Origin: G963668605 sp963793625
Lineage (GTDB): Bacteria > Acidobacteriota > Terriglobia > Bryobacterales > Bryobacteraceae
Assembly (NCBI GenBank): GCA_963793625.1
Contig: CAWCAT010000011.1
Coordinates: forward strand, 124,001 to 188,000
DNA length: 64,000 nucleotides
Direction of reading: 5' to 3'
In this document: positions 28,508-39,511 of the stretch, one piece after another
Numbering within the stretch: position 1 is the stretch's first letter
Layout of the letters: every line of letters starts with the position of its first letter
Program-made: the position numbers and the translations under genes
The notes under the pieces: model-generated
Told to the model about the DNA's origin: nothing
Databases searched by the model: none
What the model saw: only the letters and a program-made list of their open reading frames with translations

Positions 28508-30252
28508 TTATTGTAGAGATTTGCCTGTCATTAACCGCGCCAGCGCAGGCAACGGAACTGCCGACTGCTTGAGCGCATTCGAATGGAAGCTGGAGAGGCG
28601 GAACTCACCGCCGGATTGCTGTTTGCACAGGGCCTTCAAACGGTGCCAGTCGCCCCAACCTACGAAATACGTCGGCAACTGTGTGGAGGACAGCTTCGCG
28701 CGGCGCAATTTCCCCGTGGCCTCTTCTTTTTCCTGGAAGCCTTTGTTCAGCATCAAATCCATCGCCTGCTCATCGGTCATGCCCATCGTTTGCATGCGCA
28801 CGTCCAGAATTGCATTGGCGATCATGCGTAGTTGCTGTTTCAGGAATGTCAAACGCAGTTCCGGGCTGCCGTCCAGATAGCCCTCGTCGAGCATCGTTTC
28901 GGTAGCATAGACCGCCCAGCCTTCGACATACGGTCCGCTGCCGAATATTGCACGCAACGCCCGCCGCGACTTGGGCTCGACGTCGTTGGCGTACTCCAAC
29001 TGAACGTAGTGCCCCGGCATAGCTTCATGTATGGTAAGCAGCTTCAGACCATAGTAGTTGTACTCGCGCAACTTGGAATCGATGCGCTCTTTGGTCCAGT
29101 CTTTGGAATCGGAGTCAGCCAGTAAAAAGCGCCGAGTTGCGGTTCAAAAGTGGGGGCGGGATTGAAGCCGCCGACTGAATAGATGCCGCGCATGAACTCC
29201 GGCGTTTCGATCACCTTCAAATTGTCACGCTGGGGCAGCGGCAGAAGACCTTTCAGCTTTACGAACTGAGTGGCTTCTTCCAGATCGCGCCGTGCATCCG
29301 AAAAGTAGGTATCCGGTGTGGCATGCTTGGCTGAAATCTTCGCCAGCGTCTCACCGACGATCAGGTTCAGATCGACAGGATCTTTGTGCGTCGGATAGAG
29401 CTTGTGATGGAGCGGTAGCGCAAGATGAAACATCTCTTTGCGTACAGCCGTCAACTTCTCTTCGGCTTTCGCCAGAACCTGCTCAGGCGTCTGATCGGTA
29501 GCCATCACGTAACGAAACTTCTTCTCGTATTTAGGCTTGCCGAGCCGCCAATCGCTCGTGCGCTTGGAAAGATCGTTTTTCAGAAACGCATTGAAGTCGT
29601 TGAGCGCATCCAGCGCGGGCTTCGCCGCTGCATCGTACTCCGCTTTCAATTCCGCGGGCGCGCCCTCGCGCAGTGTCTTGTCGATCAGGCCGATGTTGCC
29701 CTCGTTCTCTTCCTGTGCGACAGTCGTCCAGATCTCGGGGGCATCGGTAAGATTTTTGCGCGCATTCTGCATCAGCGCGGGCACCTTTTGCAGACGCGCA
29801 ATGATGTGTTTATAACGCTGCGGCTTCGGCGCATACTCCAGGGTGAAAGGAGTATAAAGCGCGTTGCCAACAAGTTCCACGTACATCGTGGGGTTGTGTT
29901 TGTAGTTCTGGATCGTATCGAGTTCCAGCAACGATAGACCGACCTGATTCGACACGATGTCGTAATCTGCTCGCTCTTCCGGGTCGAGCTTCTCGAGATC
30001 AACCAGCTTCAAGCGATGATCGATGTCACGATAGAAACTGCGCTGATTGTTCAAACCGGTCTCGCTCAGATCGTCGAGCAACTCGTCTAAAGGGACGCCC
30101 TTGTGCGAGTGGTATCCGACGGCAGTCGACCCCACTGGGCTCATTGCCAGGGAAGAATAGACAAACTCCTCCACAAGTGCCTGGAAATCAGGTCCTTTTC
30201 GAGAACACGCAGCTAGTCCACAGACTGCAACAATCAGCAGTAATCTCTTCAT
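28508..30252 (-). CDS. DUF885 lipoprotein, predicted metallopeptidase, one frameshift
   Basis: About 580 residues after repairing one indel. A lipobox (GLAAC) follows a hydrophobic leader, so it is membrane-anchored. The N-terminal part carries DUF885 blocks (SPVGSTAVGYH, YDIVSNQVGLSLLEL, TPFTLEY, LDALNDFNAFL). The frame shifts at about 29102-29104, where a TTT run on the plus strand should be TTTT to give PIPKDWTKERID. The C-terminal part has the zinc motif TIHEAMPGHYVQLEYAN (an HExxxGH variant), PYVEGWAVYATETMLDEGY and MTDEQAMDLM. Function is a probable exported peptidase of unknown substrate. It is 24 bases after the alpha-fucosidase gene and 7 before the nucleoside hydrolase. Confidence 0.85.
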
Positions 30253-30276
30253 TACTGCTGATTGTAGCGTAGCTGT

Positions 30277-31908
30277 CTATTTGACTGTCAGCTTCTTCTC
30301 GAGCCCGTACAACGTGATCAGTGGATGCTTCACGACTGCCCGAAATTCGAAAGAGTTGCCTACCGTGAGGCCCTTTACCACGGTCGAGAAGGCACCGGTC
30401 GCGGTGCGCTTTTGCAGTGGTGTCGGCGCCCACGGTTCTCGCTCATTGACGTCGAGCCCGGTCTTGTTTCTTCGGTACTCGAAGCCGACCTCAAGACTGG
30501 CTGCCTTCCCCATGTCCTTGAGTTCGCCTTCCAGCGTGACGGTCTGAGATTTCGCGTCGAAGCGCGAACTAAGGGTGTCCACCCGCGGCGGCGTCATCGC
30601 GGGCTTTACGTTTGTGAGCTTCAGCACGACCGGATTGGGCCACTTGCTGTTGTCCTGCAGGCGCTGCGAATGGAACGCGCGCACATGGAGGCCATCGGCC
30701 TCCTGCTTGAATGTGGGCGTCGGGACAACGTCGTGCCGATATTCATAGACCTTGCTGTTTTGGCCAAGCACGCTCACCTGGGTCTTTTCGGTCGCCTGGA
30801 CCGATTTCAGCACCAGATCTTTCCAGGCGCCGCGCTTCCACGCTTCCTTCTCTTTGACGATCACGTAAATCGTGTCTTCGTTCTTTTTCTTCGTGAACCA
30901 GATGCCCTGCTCGTTCGTCAGCACCCAGGGGCGCACGCTATAGATCGCCTCGTTGTTGATGAACATCCAGTTGGCGACTTCGCGCAAGCGTTCTTCCTGT
31001 TCGATGGGAAGTTCGCCGTCCGGTTTCGGACCAACGTTCATCAGCAGGTTGCCGCCTTTCGCGCGCGTTTCGATCAGCAGGCTGAGCACCTGTCCGCCAG
31101 TTTTATAATGCTCGTTCTGCGGCTGATACTGCCAGGCTGTGCCCATCGTCAGATTCGCTTCCCACGCGCCTTCCAGCGGCACTCCCGGGACGTACTGCTC
31201 AGGCGTGGCGATTGCGCCGCGTGTCACGATGATGTTCGGATCCATCTTCCAGGCCAGTTCGCGAAGCCCCTGCGGCTCACCATCGAAAAAGATCATGTCG
31301 ATCTTGCCGTAGTTTGTCAGCAACTCGCGTATCTGCGCCTGATCGTGCTTCATCAGGCCGGGATTGGCTCTGGGCTGCACTTCGGCATTACCGCGCTGTA
31401 CTGTGATGCCATTCTTGAACAACCACCAGAAATCGTCGGGTGAGAAATAGACGCCCGCCGCAATGCCCTGTTCCCGAAATGCGTTGAAGATGTCTTTTGT
31501 GACATCCCGTTTGAACGGGGTCTTCATGATGTTGAAATCGGTGGTCGCGGTGTCCCACATGCAAAAACCCGAGTGGTGCTTGTTCGTGAACACGACATAC
31601 TTCATGCCCGCCAGTTTGGCCAACTGGGCCCAATCCTGCGGATAGAACTTGCGCGGATTAAAAGTCTTCGGCAGGTCATTGATGAAGCGGTTGTTGTAAT
31701 CGTCGGAAGCGCCCACCATCGAATGGCTGATTACGGTGCCGATCTGACTATCGACACTCCAATGTATGAACAAACCGAAGCCTTGATCGCGAAACCACTC
31801 CAGCCGCTCGGCCTTGTTCAGATCGCCTTCTTTTGATTCCGCCTGCTGTCCATGCAGACAGGCTGGGCCACACAGGAGCGCTGCGAGCAGCGTTCGTCTT
31901 AAAAACAT
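30277..31908 (-). CDS. GH29 alpha-L-fucosidase, secreted
   Basis: A 543-residue enzyme with a signal peptide (MFLRRTLLAALLCGPACLHG). It releases L-fucose from fucosylated glycans by a retaining mechanism. The catalytic barrel has WFRDQGFGLFIHWS near residue 38, AKLAGMKYVVFTNKHHSGFCMWDT near 100, AAGVYFSPDDFWW near 150, and the nucleophile aspartate in IDMIFFDGEPQ near 207. GGNLLMNVGPKPDGELP closes the barrel. A C-terminal beta domain of about 200 residues follows. Its ATG overlaps the stop of the upstream sugar isomerase (TAATG at 31908), which indicates translational coupling. It is the only clear fucose-releasing enzyme here and sets the theme of the cluster. Confidence 0.94.
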   Translation of the reverse strand: MFLRRTLLAALLCGPACLHGQQAESKEGDLNKAERLEWFRDQGFGLFIHWSVDSQIGTVISHSMVGASDDYNNRFINDLPKTFNPRKFYPQDWAQLAKLAGMKYVVFTNKHHSGFCMWDTATTDFNIMKTPFKRDVTKDIFNAFREQGIAAGVYFSPDDFWWLFKNGITVQRGNAEVQPRANPGLMKHDQAQIRELLTNYGKIDMIFFDGEPQGLRELAWKMDPNIIVTRGAIATPEQYVPGVPLEGAWEANLTMGTAWQYQPQNEHYKTGGQVLSLLIETRAKGGNLLMNVGPKPDGELPIEQEERLREVANWMFINNEAIYSVRPWVLTNEQGIWFTKKKNEDTIYVIVKEKEAWKRGAWKDLVLKSVQATEKTQVSVLGQNSKVYEYRHDVVPTPTFKQEADGLHVRAFHSQRLQDNSKWPNPVVLKLTNVKPAMTPPRVDTLSSRFDAKSQTVTLEGELKDMGKAASLEVGFEYRRNKTGLDVNEREPWAPTPLQKRTATGAFSTVVKGLTVGNSFEFRAVVKHPLITLYGLEKKLTVK

Positions 31909-32855
31909 TACATTCCCGCTTCTTTCAATAGAGTTTTCATGGTCGTTACATCGCGACGCATAATCGCCAACAGGCTTTCTTTCGGAATCGTGAATTCCTT
32001 CTTACCTGTATCCGCGCCGCCCAAGTCCGGATATTCCATGTGCAACTGCAGCGGACCGCTGAAGTTGGCCGATTTCAACATCGGTAGAAACTGTTTGAAG
32101 TTGACCATGCCCTTGCCAAGCGTGCACCAACCGGGCACCCACGCTCCTTTGGCATTCTGCTTCCAAAGGAAGTCCTTCACGGCAACGCCTTTCATGTAGG
32201 GCAGCAGCAAGTTGCGAACTGTGGATCCAGCCGCCGTAGCCACCTTCCACTGTTGCGTGACCGATATCGTAGTTCACCGAAACCGCGTTCGTATCGAAGT
32301 CCTTCACCAACAGATACAGGTCCCACATCGATGCGCCAACCTGAGCCTACGCCGGAGTGCGTGTGATACATCGCGCACACGCCATATTGCTTGTTCATCG
32401 CGGCCAGATCTTTCACGCGCGCTTTGAATTCCGCCAATTGCTCCGGGATGCTGCGCTTCAGGTCGTACTTGAATCCGCCCCAGCGATAGTCCTTGACGCC
32501 TAACGACTTCAGCGTCTTGAGGACATTCTCGGCATGCGGCGTTTTCACGTCGATGATGTCGCTCGTGATCATCGAGAACTTCAGGCCCGCTTTGCGAATC
32601 GTCTCGGCGGCCTTGGGCAGATCGTCCTGCACACGCTCCGGCAGCACATGCCCGCCGGCGCGCACCGTCAGATCGATGCCTTCGTAGCCGAACGGAAGCG
32701 CAGAGTTCAGCACATCTCGCGCACGTCCGTCCAATGAAAGTGTTTGGAGAACGCGCAGAGCGTGTAGCGCCCCTCTGGCTTGGCAGCCAGCGGCGCTTCG
32801 CGGCAGCTGTCGCAGCCAATCCGGCCAGCAATTCTCTTCGTGACAGGTTGTTCAT
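31908..32855 (-). CDS. Tat-exported sugar phosphate isomerase/epimerase-like TIM barrel, several frameshifts
   Basis: About 316 residues over at least three frame changes (near 32735, 32335 and 32235). The N-terminus MNNLSRRELLAGLAATAAA is a twin-arginine signal. The barrel pieces are YEGIDLTVRAGGHVLPE, AGLKFSMITSDI, RWGGFKYDL, YGVCAMYHTHSG, WDLYLLVKDFDTNAVSVNYDIGHA, PYMKGVAVKDFLWK and LQLHMEYPDLGG. The metal ligands of the AP-endonuclease-2-like fold are all present (E of YEGID, H of YHTHS, D-x-G-H, H/E of LHMEY). The family includes sugar isomerases and epimerases; the substrate is unknown. It lies 34 bases after the Gfo/Idh gene and overlaps the fucosidase start. Confidence 0.75.
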
Positions 32856-32889
32856 CGCAGTTCCTTACAGTTCCACTTTCTTCGATACA

Positions 32890-34068
32890 TCATTCCAGCG
32901 CGCACGGCGGCCGTGTTTTCAGTGAGATGTTCGCCATCTGCACGACCAGCGCCGCCTGGAAGCCCAGCCGCATCGGCGCGGTCGGCGTCTTGCGCGTTCG
33001 CACGCACTCGAGAAAGTTCTCGACGTGCAGGTCGGTCGCGCAGCCGAACCCTTTCGCGGAAGTTTTCTGATCGCGGGCTTGTCTTCCTCGCCCTGCGTGA
33101 TAGACCTTCAGATCTTCGCGGCCGATATCCATTCGAGCCTTGTCGCCGTCCAGATGATTCATCTGATCGTTGCGGCTCTTGTACTTCATCGCCGCGTAGT
33201 TCATGGAGAAGACACGCGATAAAATCTTCGGGATACTCGGCGGTAACGACAACAGATTCCGGCGTGTCGAAGCCTTCCTTGTGCGGCTTGTCCGCGACGC
33301 GGCGGTGACGGCGGTCGGATAGCTCGCGTTCATCAGCAGGTGAATTCCGTCAAAGACGTGCGCGCCCTGGTCGGCAACGATGCCGCCGGCATAATCCGCG
33401 AAGTTGCGCCAGTTGCGGAAAACGGTACGGGGTCGAGCGGAACGCGCTTCTTCACCGGACCTTGCCACTGCTCCCAATCGAGCGGACCGTCCAGTTTCGT
33501 CCCTTCGTTCCACCGCCCAGATAATTATTCAGCCACCAGCCCGCACCATGCGCACATTGCCCAACACGCCCGACGCGACGATTTTGCTGCCTTCCAGGTA
33601 CAGGTCGTAGCTGCGCCGCTGCATGCCCACCTGGATGATGTTCTTCGATTTCTTCTCCGCCTCGACGAGTGCGACGCCTTCTTCCGGCGTCCGGCAGAGC
33701 GGCTTCTCGACATAGACATCTTTGCCGGCCGCGAGCGCATCCAGCACCATCCGGGCATGCCAGTGCTCCGGCGTGGCAATCAGCACAGCCGTGATGTTCT
33801 TGTCGTCGAGCAGTTGCTTGTAATTGCGATAACGCCTTCGGACTGCTGCCTTGCAGCTTCCTCGCTGCGGAAAGCCCGCGCTCCAGATTTGGCTCGTAGA
33901 CATCGCAGATCGCGCCAACGCGCACGGCGGGTTTTTCTGGAACACGCTCATCACGAACGTGCCGCGCCCGCCCGCGCCGATCAGTCCCAGCACAATCTGA
34001 TCCGAAGGTGCACCATGAGCGAGCATCGTAGCTCCGCTCATCAAAAACATGCGTCTGTCCAGTTTCAT
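32890..34068 (-). CDS. Gfo/Idh/MocA-family exported oxidoreductase, at least four frameshifts
   Basis: About 390 residues, the most heavily broken gene of the window. From MKLDRRMFLMSGA (34068) there is a twin-arginine-like leader, then the nucleotide-binding part IVLGLIGAGGRGTF, a second frame with VGAICDVYEPNLERGL, then LDDKNITAVLIATPEHWHARMVLDALAAGKDVYVEKPL, the G-x-H and E-K-P signature. Later frames give IIQVGMQRRS, FRNWRNFADYAGGIVADQGAHVFDGIHLLM and the C-terminal FLECVRTRKTPTAPMRLGFQAALVVQMANISL. Order and content are complete, so the breaks look like sequence errors. The family oxidises or reduces sugars with NAD(P). It sits between the alcohol dehydrogenase and the isomerase in one operon. 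Confidence 0.75.
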
Positions 34069-34082
34069 CTTGCCCTCTCGCT

Positions 34083-35116
34083 CTACGGCTGAAGAATCAC
34101 TTTCATCAAATTCGGTTCTTTGTTGTAAAGCCGCTGGAACCAGCTTGGTCCTTCCGCCAGCGGGGCTTTGGCGCTGATCAGCGGTTCCACCTGGATCGCT
34201 CCGCGGGCGAGCAGATCGAGACACGCCGGATACTCGCCGCACGACGCGCAGGATCCCTGCAAACGGATCTGCCGGCTTACAACGGCTTGCAGCGGGATCT
34301 CGACTTTGGGCGACACATTGCCAACCAGACGTAACAGCGCCGCCTTTGCGAACACTCGCGATCGCGGTTTGAATCGGAGCCGTAGCGCCGACAACTTCCA
34401 TAGCGATGTCCGCGCCGCGACCGCCCGTGAGTTCGCGCACCGCCGCGGGCACATCGCATTGCAGTGTATTGAACGTATCGGTCGCGCCCAGCAGTCTTCG
34501 CCATCTTCAACTTCGCGTCGTCGACATCGACCGCAATGATGCGTCCACAACCGGCATTGCGCAGCGCTTGAATCACCAGCAAGCCAATCATGCCGCTTCC
34601 GACAACCACGGCGGTATCGGCCAGTTTGATGGGCGTGATCGCGACAGCGTGGACCGCAATCGAGACGGCCTCAATCATCGCCGCATGTTCGAACGGAACG
34701 GCGTCCGGCAGCTTATAGACAATGCGTTCCGGCACATTGACGAATTCGGCAAACGCGCCGTGCCGGCGAAACTCACCGCAGGAGACGCCGAGCACCTGGC
34801 GGTTGTCGCACAGGTTCACGTCGCCGCGCCGGCAGAAGAAACACGCGCCGCAATAGACCGTCGAATCGAAGGTCACACGATCGCCCTTTTGCAGTCCTTT
34901 TACATTCGCGCCAACTTCGACCACAACACCGGCGGCCTCATGCCCCATGACGATTGGAGGGATCCGGCGGCCCGTGCTGCCGTCGAATCCGTGCACGTCG
35001 CTGCCGCAGATTCCGCAGGCCTTCACGCGGACCAGAACTTCGTCAGGAGCGAATGACGGCACCGGCATTTCGGTCAGCGCCATCTCCATGTAGTTAGTCA
35101 GCAGCAATGCGTCCAT
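34083..35116 (-). CDS. Zinc-dependent alcohol/polyol dehydrogenase (MDR family), two frameshifts
   Basis: About 344 residues after repair. The catalytic zinc site is CGICGSDVHGFDG with GHEAAGVV; the structural zinc site is YCGACFFCRRGDVNLC. The Rossmann fold starts at TAVVVGSGMIGLLVIQAL. Frame changes occur at about 34495 (an extra T; KMAKLLGATDTFNT expected) and at 34329-34332 (VTLVGNVSPKVEIPLQ expected). The C-terminus LMKVILQP is normal. Relatives oxidise sorbitol, threonine or L-fucose-type sugars; in this setting an L-fucose or L-galactose dehydrogenase is a reasonable guess, not a proof. It is the first gene of the seven-gene minus-strand run, and a LacI-type operator-like site lies 83 bases upstream of its start. 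Confidence 0.82.
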
Positions 35117-35198
35117 GCTTATCGCTTCTCCTTAGATGCCAACATACAGCATATGCCCGCGCGATGGCCGTCTGCACGGGGCCTTCCGGCACCGATTC

Positions 35199-35212
35199 AC
35201 TTTAACGTTACC
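35199..35212. promoter_or_regulatory. LacI-type operator-like palindrome in a divergent promoter region
   Basis: The core TAACGTTA (35203-35210) is a perfect palindrome with the central CG typical of LacI-family operators. The 14-base block ACTTTAACGTTACC matches 12 of 14 bases of ACTGTAACGTTAAC at 42295-42308, next to a lacI-family gene. It lies between the divergent alcohol dehydrogenase (start 35116) and the epimerase (start 35319), so it could control both operons. Confidence 0.5.
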
Positions 35213-35318
35213 CGAAAGGCGAATATGCAAAATTCTACCAGAAAAGTTGCAGTCGCGCGGGAGCTTCAGGTAAAATCAGAAATCGATAACTGTAATGCAG
35301 AAGTGGAGAGGACAAACG

Positions 35319-36305
35319 ATGAAGGATGAATAATTGTTGTAACTGGCGCCGGTGGTTTTATTGCCGGAAGCCTGGTGGCGGATTTCCTGAAACAGGGCTA
35401 CACCAGGATTCGTGCAGTGGACGTGAAGCCACTCGACGAATGGTATCAACGTTTCGATGGCGTCGAGAACCTTTCGCTCGATCTGAACCTGATTGAAAAC
35501 TGCGAGACCGCAGCCAAAGGTGCTGTGGAAGTTTACAATCTCGCCGCGAACATGGGCGGCATGGGCTTCATCGAAAACAACAAGGCACTCTGCATGTTGT
35601 CGGTGTTGATCAACACGCACATGCTGCAGGCCGCGAAGAAATATGGCGTCCAAAAGTTCTTCTATGCGTCCTCCGCCTGTGTTTACAACGGTGATTTGCA
35701 GACCGATCCGAACTGTCCCGCGCTGAAGGAAGCCGATGCGTATCCGGCGCTCGCCGAAGACGGTTACGGTTGGGAAAAACTTTTCTCCGAACGCATGTGC
35801 CGCCACTTCCGTGAGGATTTCGGCATGTACACGCGCGTTGCCCGTTTCCACAATGTTTATGGACCGAACGGCACTTGGGATGGCGGACGCGAAAAGGCGC
35901 CTGCCGCAATTTGCCGCAAGGTCATCGAGGCCAAGGCGACCGGCAAAATGGAAATCGACATCTGGGGCACTGGCAACCAGACGCGCAGCTTCATGTACAT
36001 CGACGACTGCGTCAAGGGCATTCAGATGATCATGAACTCCGACATTCTGGAGCCGATCAACCTGGGCTCGAGCGAACTGGTTTCGATCAACCGCCTGGTT
36101 GATCATCGTCGAAGAAATCGGCGGCGTGAAACTGAAACGCAGCTACGATCTGGGCGCGCCCAAAGGCGTAAACGGCCGCAATAGCGACAACACCATGATT
36201 ATGGAGTGGCTCAACTGGGAACCCAATATCCGCTTGCGCGACGGCCTTGAAAAAACCTACGACTGGATCAACGAGCAGTACAGCGCAGGCAAGCAGAGCA
36301 AGTAG
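35319..36305 (+). CDS. GDP-mannose 3,5-epimerase (plant GME-like), two frameshifts
   Basis: About 329 residues. The start is ATG 35319 with ggag upstream. A missing A at 35329-35330 hides the N-terminus, which should read MKDEIIVVTGAGGFIAG (NAD-binding loop). The body closely follows plant GDP-mannose 3,5-epimerases: VYNLAANMGGMGFIENN, FFYASSACVY (catalytic Cys), YGWEKL (Tyr-x3-Lys), RFHNVYGPNGTWDGGREKAP (catalytic Lys), WGTGNQTRSFMYIDDCVKG. After a second shift near 36100 come GVNGRNSDN (substrate Arg) and DGLEKTYDWINEQ. The enzyme turns GDP-D-mannose into GDP-L-galactose and GDP-L-gulose in the cytosol. It heads an operon with fucokinase/pyrophosphorylase and a GDP-mannose-forming enzyme. 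A general GDP-sugar epimerase is the alternative, but the match to GME motifs is strong. Confidence 0.85.
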
Positions 36306-36320
36306 TAGAAGGTACTTTTC

Positions 36321-39300
36321 ATGAACAGGATGCCAGACTCCTGGGATTATCTAATCGTTACCGCGTCAAACGATACCCAGGCCAAAGCGTACGAACTGCA
36401 GTTGGATCTCCGCCAGAAAATGGGCCACCTTACACACGTGCGCCATGCGCTGGTGGTGGCTGATCCTGAAGGCAAACGCATCGGCAGTGGCGGCAGCACG
36501 CTGTACTGCCTGAGCCTGATTGTGAACCGCGAGCTAGCGGAGAGCAAGGGCAGTGCGTCCGCGGAAGAAATCCTGCGGGGTCTGCGCATCCTGATCATTC
36601 ATGCCGGCGGCGATTCGAAGCGACTGCCGGCCTATGGTCCGTGTGGAAAAATATTCGTTCCGGTGCCCGGCGAAAGCCAGAGCGCGCTCGGAACTACTTT
36701 GTTCGATCGCATAGCGCCTGCGTTCATGGCCTTGCCTGCCGGTGTTCCCGGTGCCGGTCAGGTAGTCGTCACATCCGGCGATGCCTTGATTCGTTTCGAC
36801 GCGTCAGCGATCCGTTTCACGCAGCCCGGCATGACCGCGCTCGGTTGTTTCGCGACTCCTGAAGAGGCCTCACGGCACGGCGTGTTTTGTCCTGGCGATC
36901 ACGGCGCAGTGCGAGTCTATCTGCAGAAACCTACACTGCAGGAACAGACCGATGCCGGCGCAATCAATCGTTATGGAAAAACCGCGCTCGATGTAGGCGT
37001 GATGAGTTTCGACGCTGCTACAGCCGCTGCGTTCCTGCGCACATTTCAATTGAACGCAACACCATCAGGCGAAATGCCCTGGACCGGTGCGATGAAGGAA
37101 AACGTGCTGGCGCTCGGCATCGATCTCTATCGCGAAATCAGTTGCGCCATGGGGACAGAGGCGACTCTCGAACAGTACGTCCATTCCGCGCGTGCGAGCG
37201 GCAGTAAGTGGGACGATACCGCACTTGAAGGCTTTTACACGACGCTTCGCGAATTGCCGCTCTACGTGCAACTGCTGCCGCAGTGCGGGTTTCTGCATTT
37301 TGGCTCCACGCGACAACTGGTCAGCAGCGGACTCGCTTTGATCCAGCAGGACAAGGGCGCTGCACCTGACGTTACCTGTCTGATGGTTGACAACGAAATC
37401 AAAACCGGCGGCGAAGTCGCGGGCGCAAACTCGTGGGTGGAAGGCTGCAGCATCAGCGCGCGACTAACGCTTGCGGGCGGCAACGTGCTGGTTGGCGCGG
37501 ATGTGAATCGCCCGCTCAGCCTGCCGGCAGAAGCCTGTATCGACGTGCTGTCCGGCAAGGACAACAAAGGAAATGACGCATGGTTCGTGCGCTGCTACGG
37601 CGCGCGCGACGCGTTCAAGGATTTAATCGCTGATGGCGCACTGTTCTGCGGCAAGCCTGTGCTCGAGTGGCTCTCCGCGGCTGGCGCGACTCCCGAGGAA
37701 ATTTGGGACAGCGCAATTCCTGCCGGCAAGTGCACGCTTTGGGACGCGCGCGTTTTTCCCGCGGTGAGAGCCCACGACGAGTATCACGACTGGTTGTGGA
37801 TGTTCGATGTTAGCTCCGCAACAATCGAGCAGAAAAGAGCCTTCCTCGCGGCGGACCGTTACAGCGCTGCTGAGATTGCGTTGCTTACGGACCAGGATGC
37901 GTTCCATGACGCGGCGCGCTCGCATTCGCGCGGAAGCGATCCGGCACTCGCTGCCGCGCCTGTTCAGCCTGGATAGCCGCTTCGCAGCCGAGGATCTCGC
38001 GTTCGCACTGCGCAATACGCCGAACCGCACGGCCTGCGTTGCTGACATGTTGGCCTGGGCAAAAGTCCACGTGGTTGAAAACGGCAGCCGGAGGCATGGA
38101 GAATTTTATCTTCTGCCGCATCGTTCACTCGCTCGCTTCGGCCTTGCAGCAGATTGCGTCCAGCAATGATCAGTTGCTTTCCGAACTTCTTCCCGGCCTG
38201 GCCGAACAGCTTACGCCCGAAGTCGGGGAATGGATCAAGCCGCTCTGCCTGACGCCGCGTCCGGACGTGCAGGTAGGCGATTGGACGAATCGTTTGCAGG
38301 AACTCACGTTCCGCCGCCTGAGTGACGCGATTCTCTCAAGCTCCCTGCGCGCCGTGGTGCGTCCGCGTAATGCGTTGCGCGCTGACGAGACCATCTGGGG
38401 ACGCGGTCCCGCACGTATCGAACTCGGCGGAGGTTGGACAGACACACCGCCCTACACGCTGGAATACGGCGGCGATGTGACCAACGCTGCCGTCAATCTG
38501 AACGGGCAACCGCCGATTCATTGTTACTGCCGAGTAATCGCGGAACCCGTGATTCGACTGGGTTCGATCGATGGCGGCAAGCACATTCAAATCGACACGC
38601 TCGAGGAGTTGCTCAACTATCGCCGTCCGGAAGATCGCTTCGCACTGACCAAAGCCGCGCTGGCGATATCAGGATTTGATCCCAAAATGGCGGAGTGGGA
38701 TGAAGGCGTCACGCTGGCCGACATGCTGAAAGAGTTCGGCGGCGGCATCGAATTGACGACGCTGGTAGGCATCCCTAAAGGCAGCGGCCTGGGCACGTCA
38801 AGCATTCTGGGTGCGGTCATCATGGCTGTGATTCGCCGCATGATGGGACGCGAGCCGAATCAGCGCGAACTGTTCCACGATGTCCTGCGTTTGGAGCAAG
38901 CGCTCACGACCGGCGGCGGTTGGCAGGATCAGATCGGCGGCGGTGTGGGGGGTACGAAGATCACCAGCACGCTGCCTGGCTTGTTTCCCGACCCGCACAT
39001 TCACTACGTTCCGAACGATGTGCTTGACCCCAAGATTAATGGCGGCTGCACGCTGCTTTATTACACTGGCATCACGCGACTCGCGAAGAACATTCTGCAG
39101 CAAGTTGTAGGCGGCTATCTGAATCGCAATCGCGCAATCATGGCAGCGCTCGACGAAGAGCATCAGGTGGCGCGCTGCGTAGCCGACGCGATGAGCCGCA
39201 AAGATGCCGCGGCGTTCGGGCAGTACGTCAATGCCGCCTGGGAATTGCAGAAGCGCCTGTGCGGAGAGGTCACGAATGATGAGATCGAATCGCTACTCGA

Positions 39301-39493
39301 TCGCGTCCGCCCGCATGTTCACGGCATGCGCATTTCGGGCGCGGGTAGCGGTGGATTCCTGATCATGATCTGCAAGTCCCGCCAGGATGCGGATCAGGTG
39401 CGCGACATTCTCGAAAAGAATCCGCTCAACGAGCGCTCGCGCTTCTTCGATTTCGAGATCAACAACGCGGGCCTCGAAGTAACTACTTGCTAA
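36321..39493 (+). CDS. fkp: Bifunctional L-fucokinase / GDP-L-fucose pyrophosphorylase, two frameshifts
   Basis: About 1,057 residues, the length expected for Bacteroides-type FKP. The N-terminal half is the guanylyltransferase (GSGGSTLYCL, LIIHAGGDSKRLPAYGPCGKIFVP, then left-handed helix strands ending near LFCGKPVLEWL). The frame changes near 37905 and between about 38085 and 38150. The C-terminal half is a GHMP sugar kinase with all three motifs: IELGGGWTDTPPY, the ATP loop GIPKGSGLGTSS, and RISGAGSGGFLIM. It phosphorylates L-fucose and then makes GDP-L-fucose, salvaging free fucose for glycan synthesis. It lies 15 bases after the epimerase and 18 before the mannose-1-phosphate guanylyltransferase. 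The same enzyme could accept L-galactose; that is speculation. Confidence 0.9.
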
Positions 39494-39511
39494 GCTTTTG
39501 AGAGACAAACA

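Noticed and set aside
30325..31443. 372-codon plus-strand ORF opposite the alpha-fucosidase
   Set aside because: GH29 motifs on the minus strand are unambiguous. This is a GC-driven open antisense frame.
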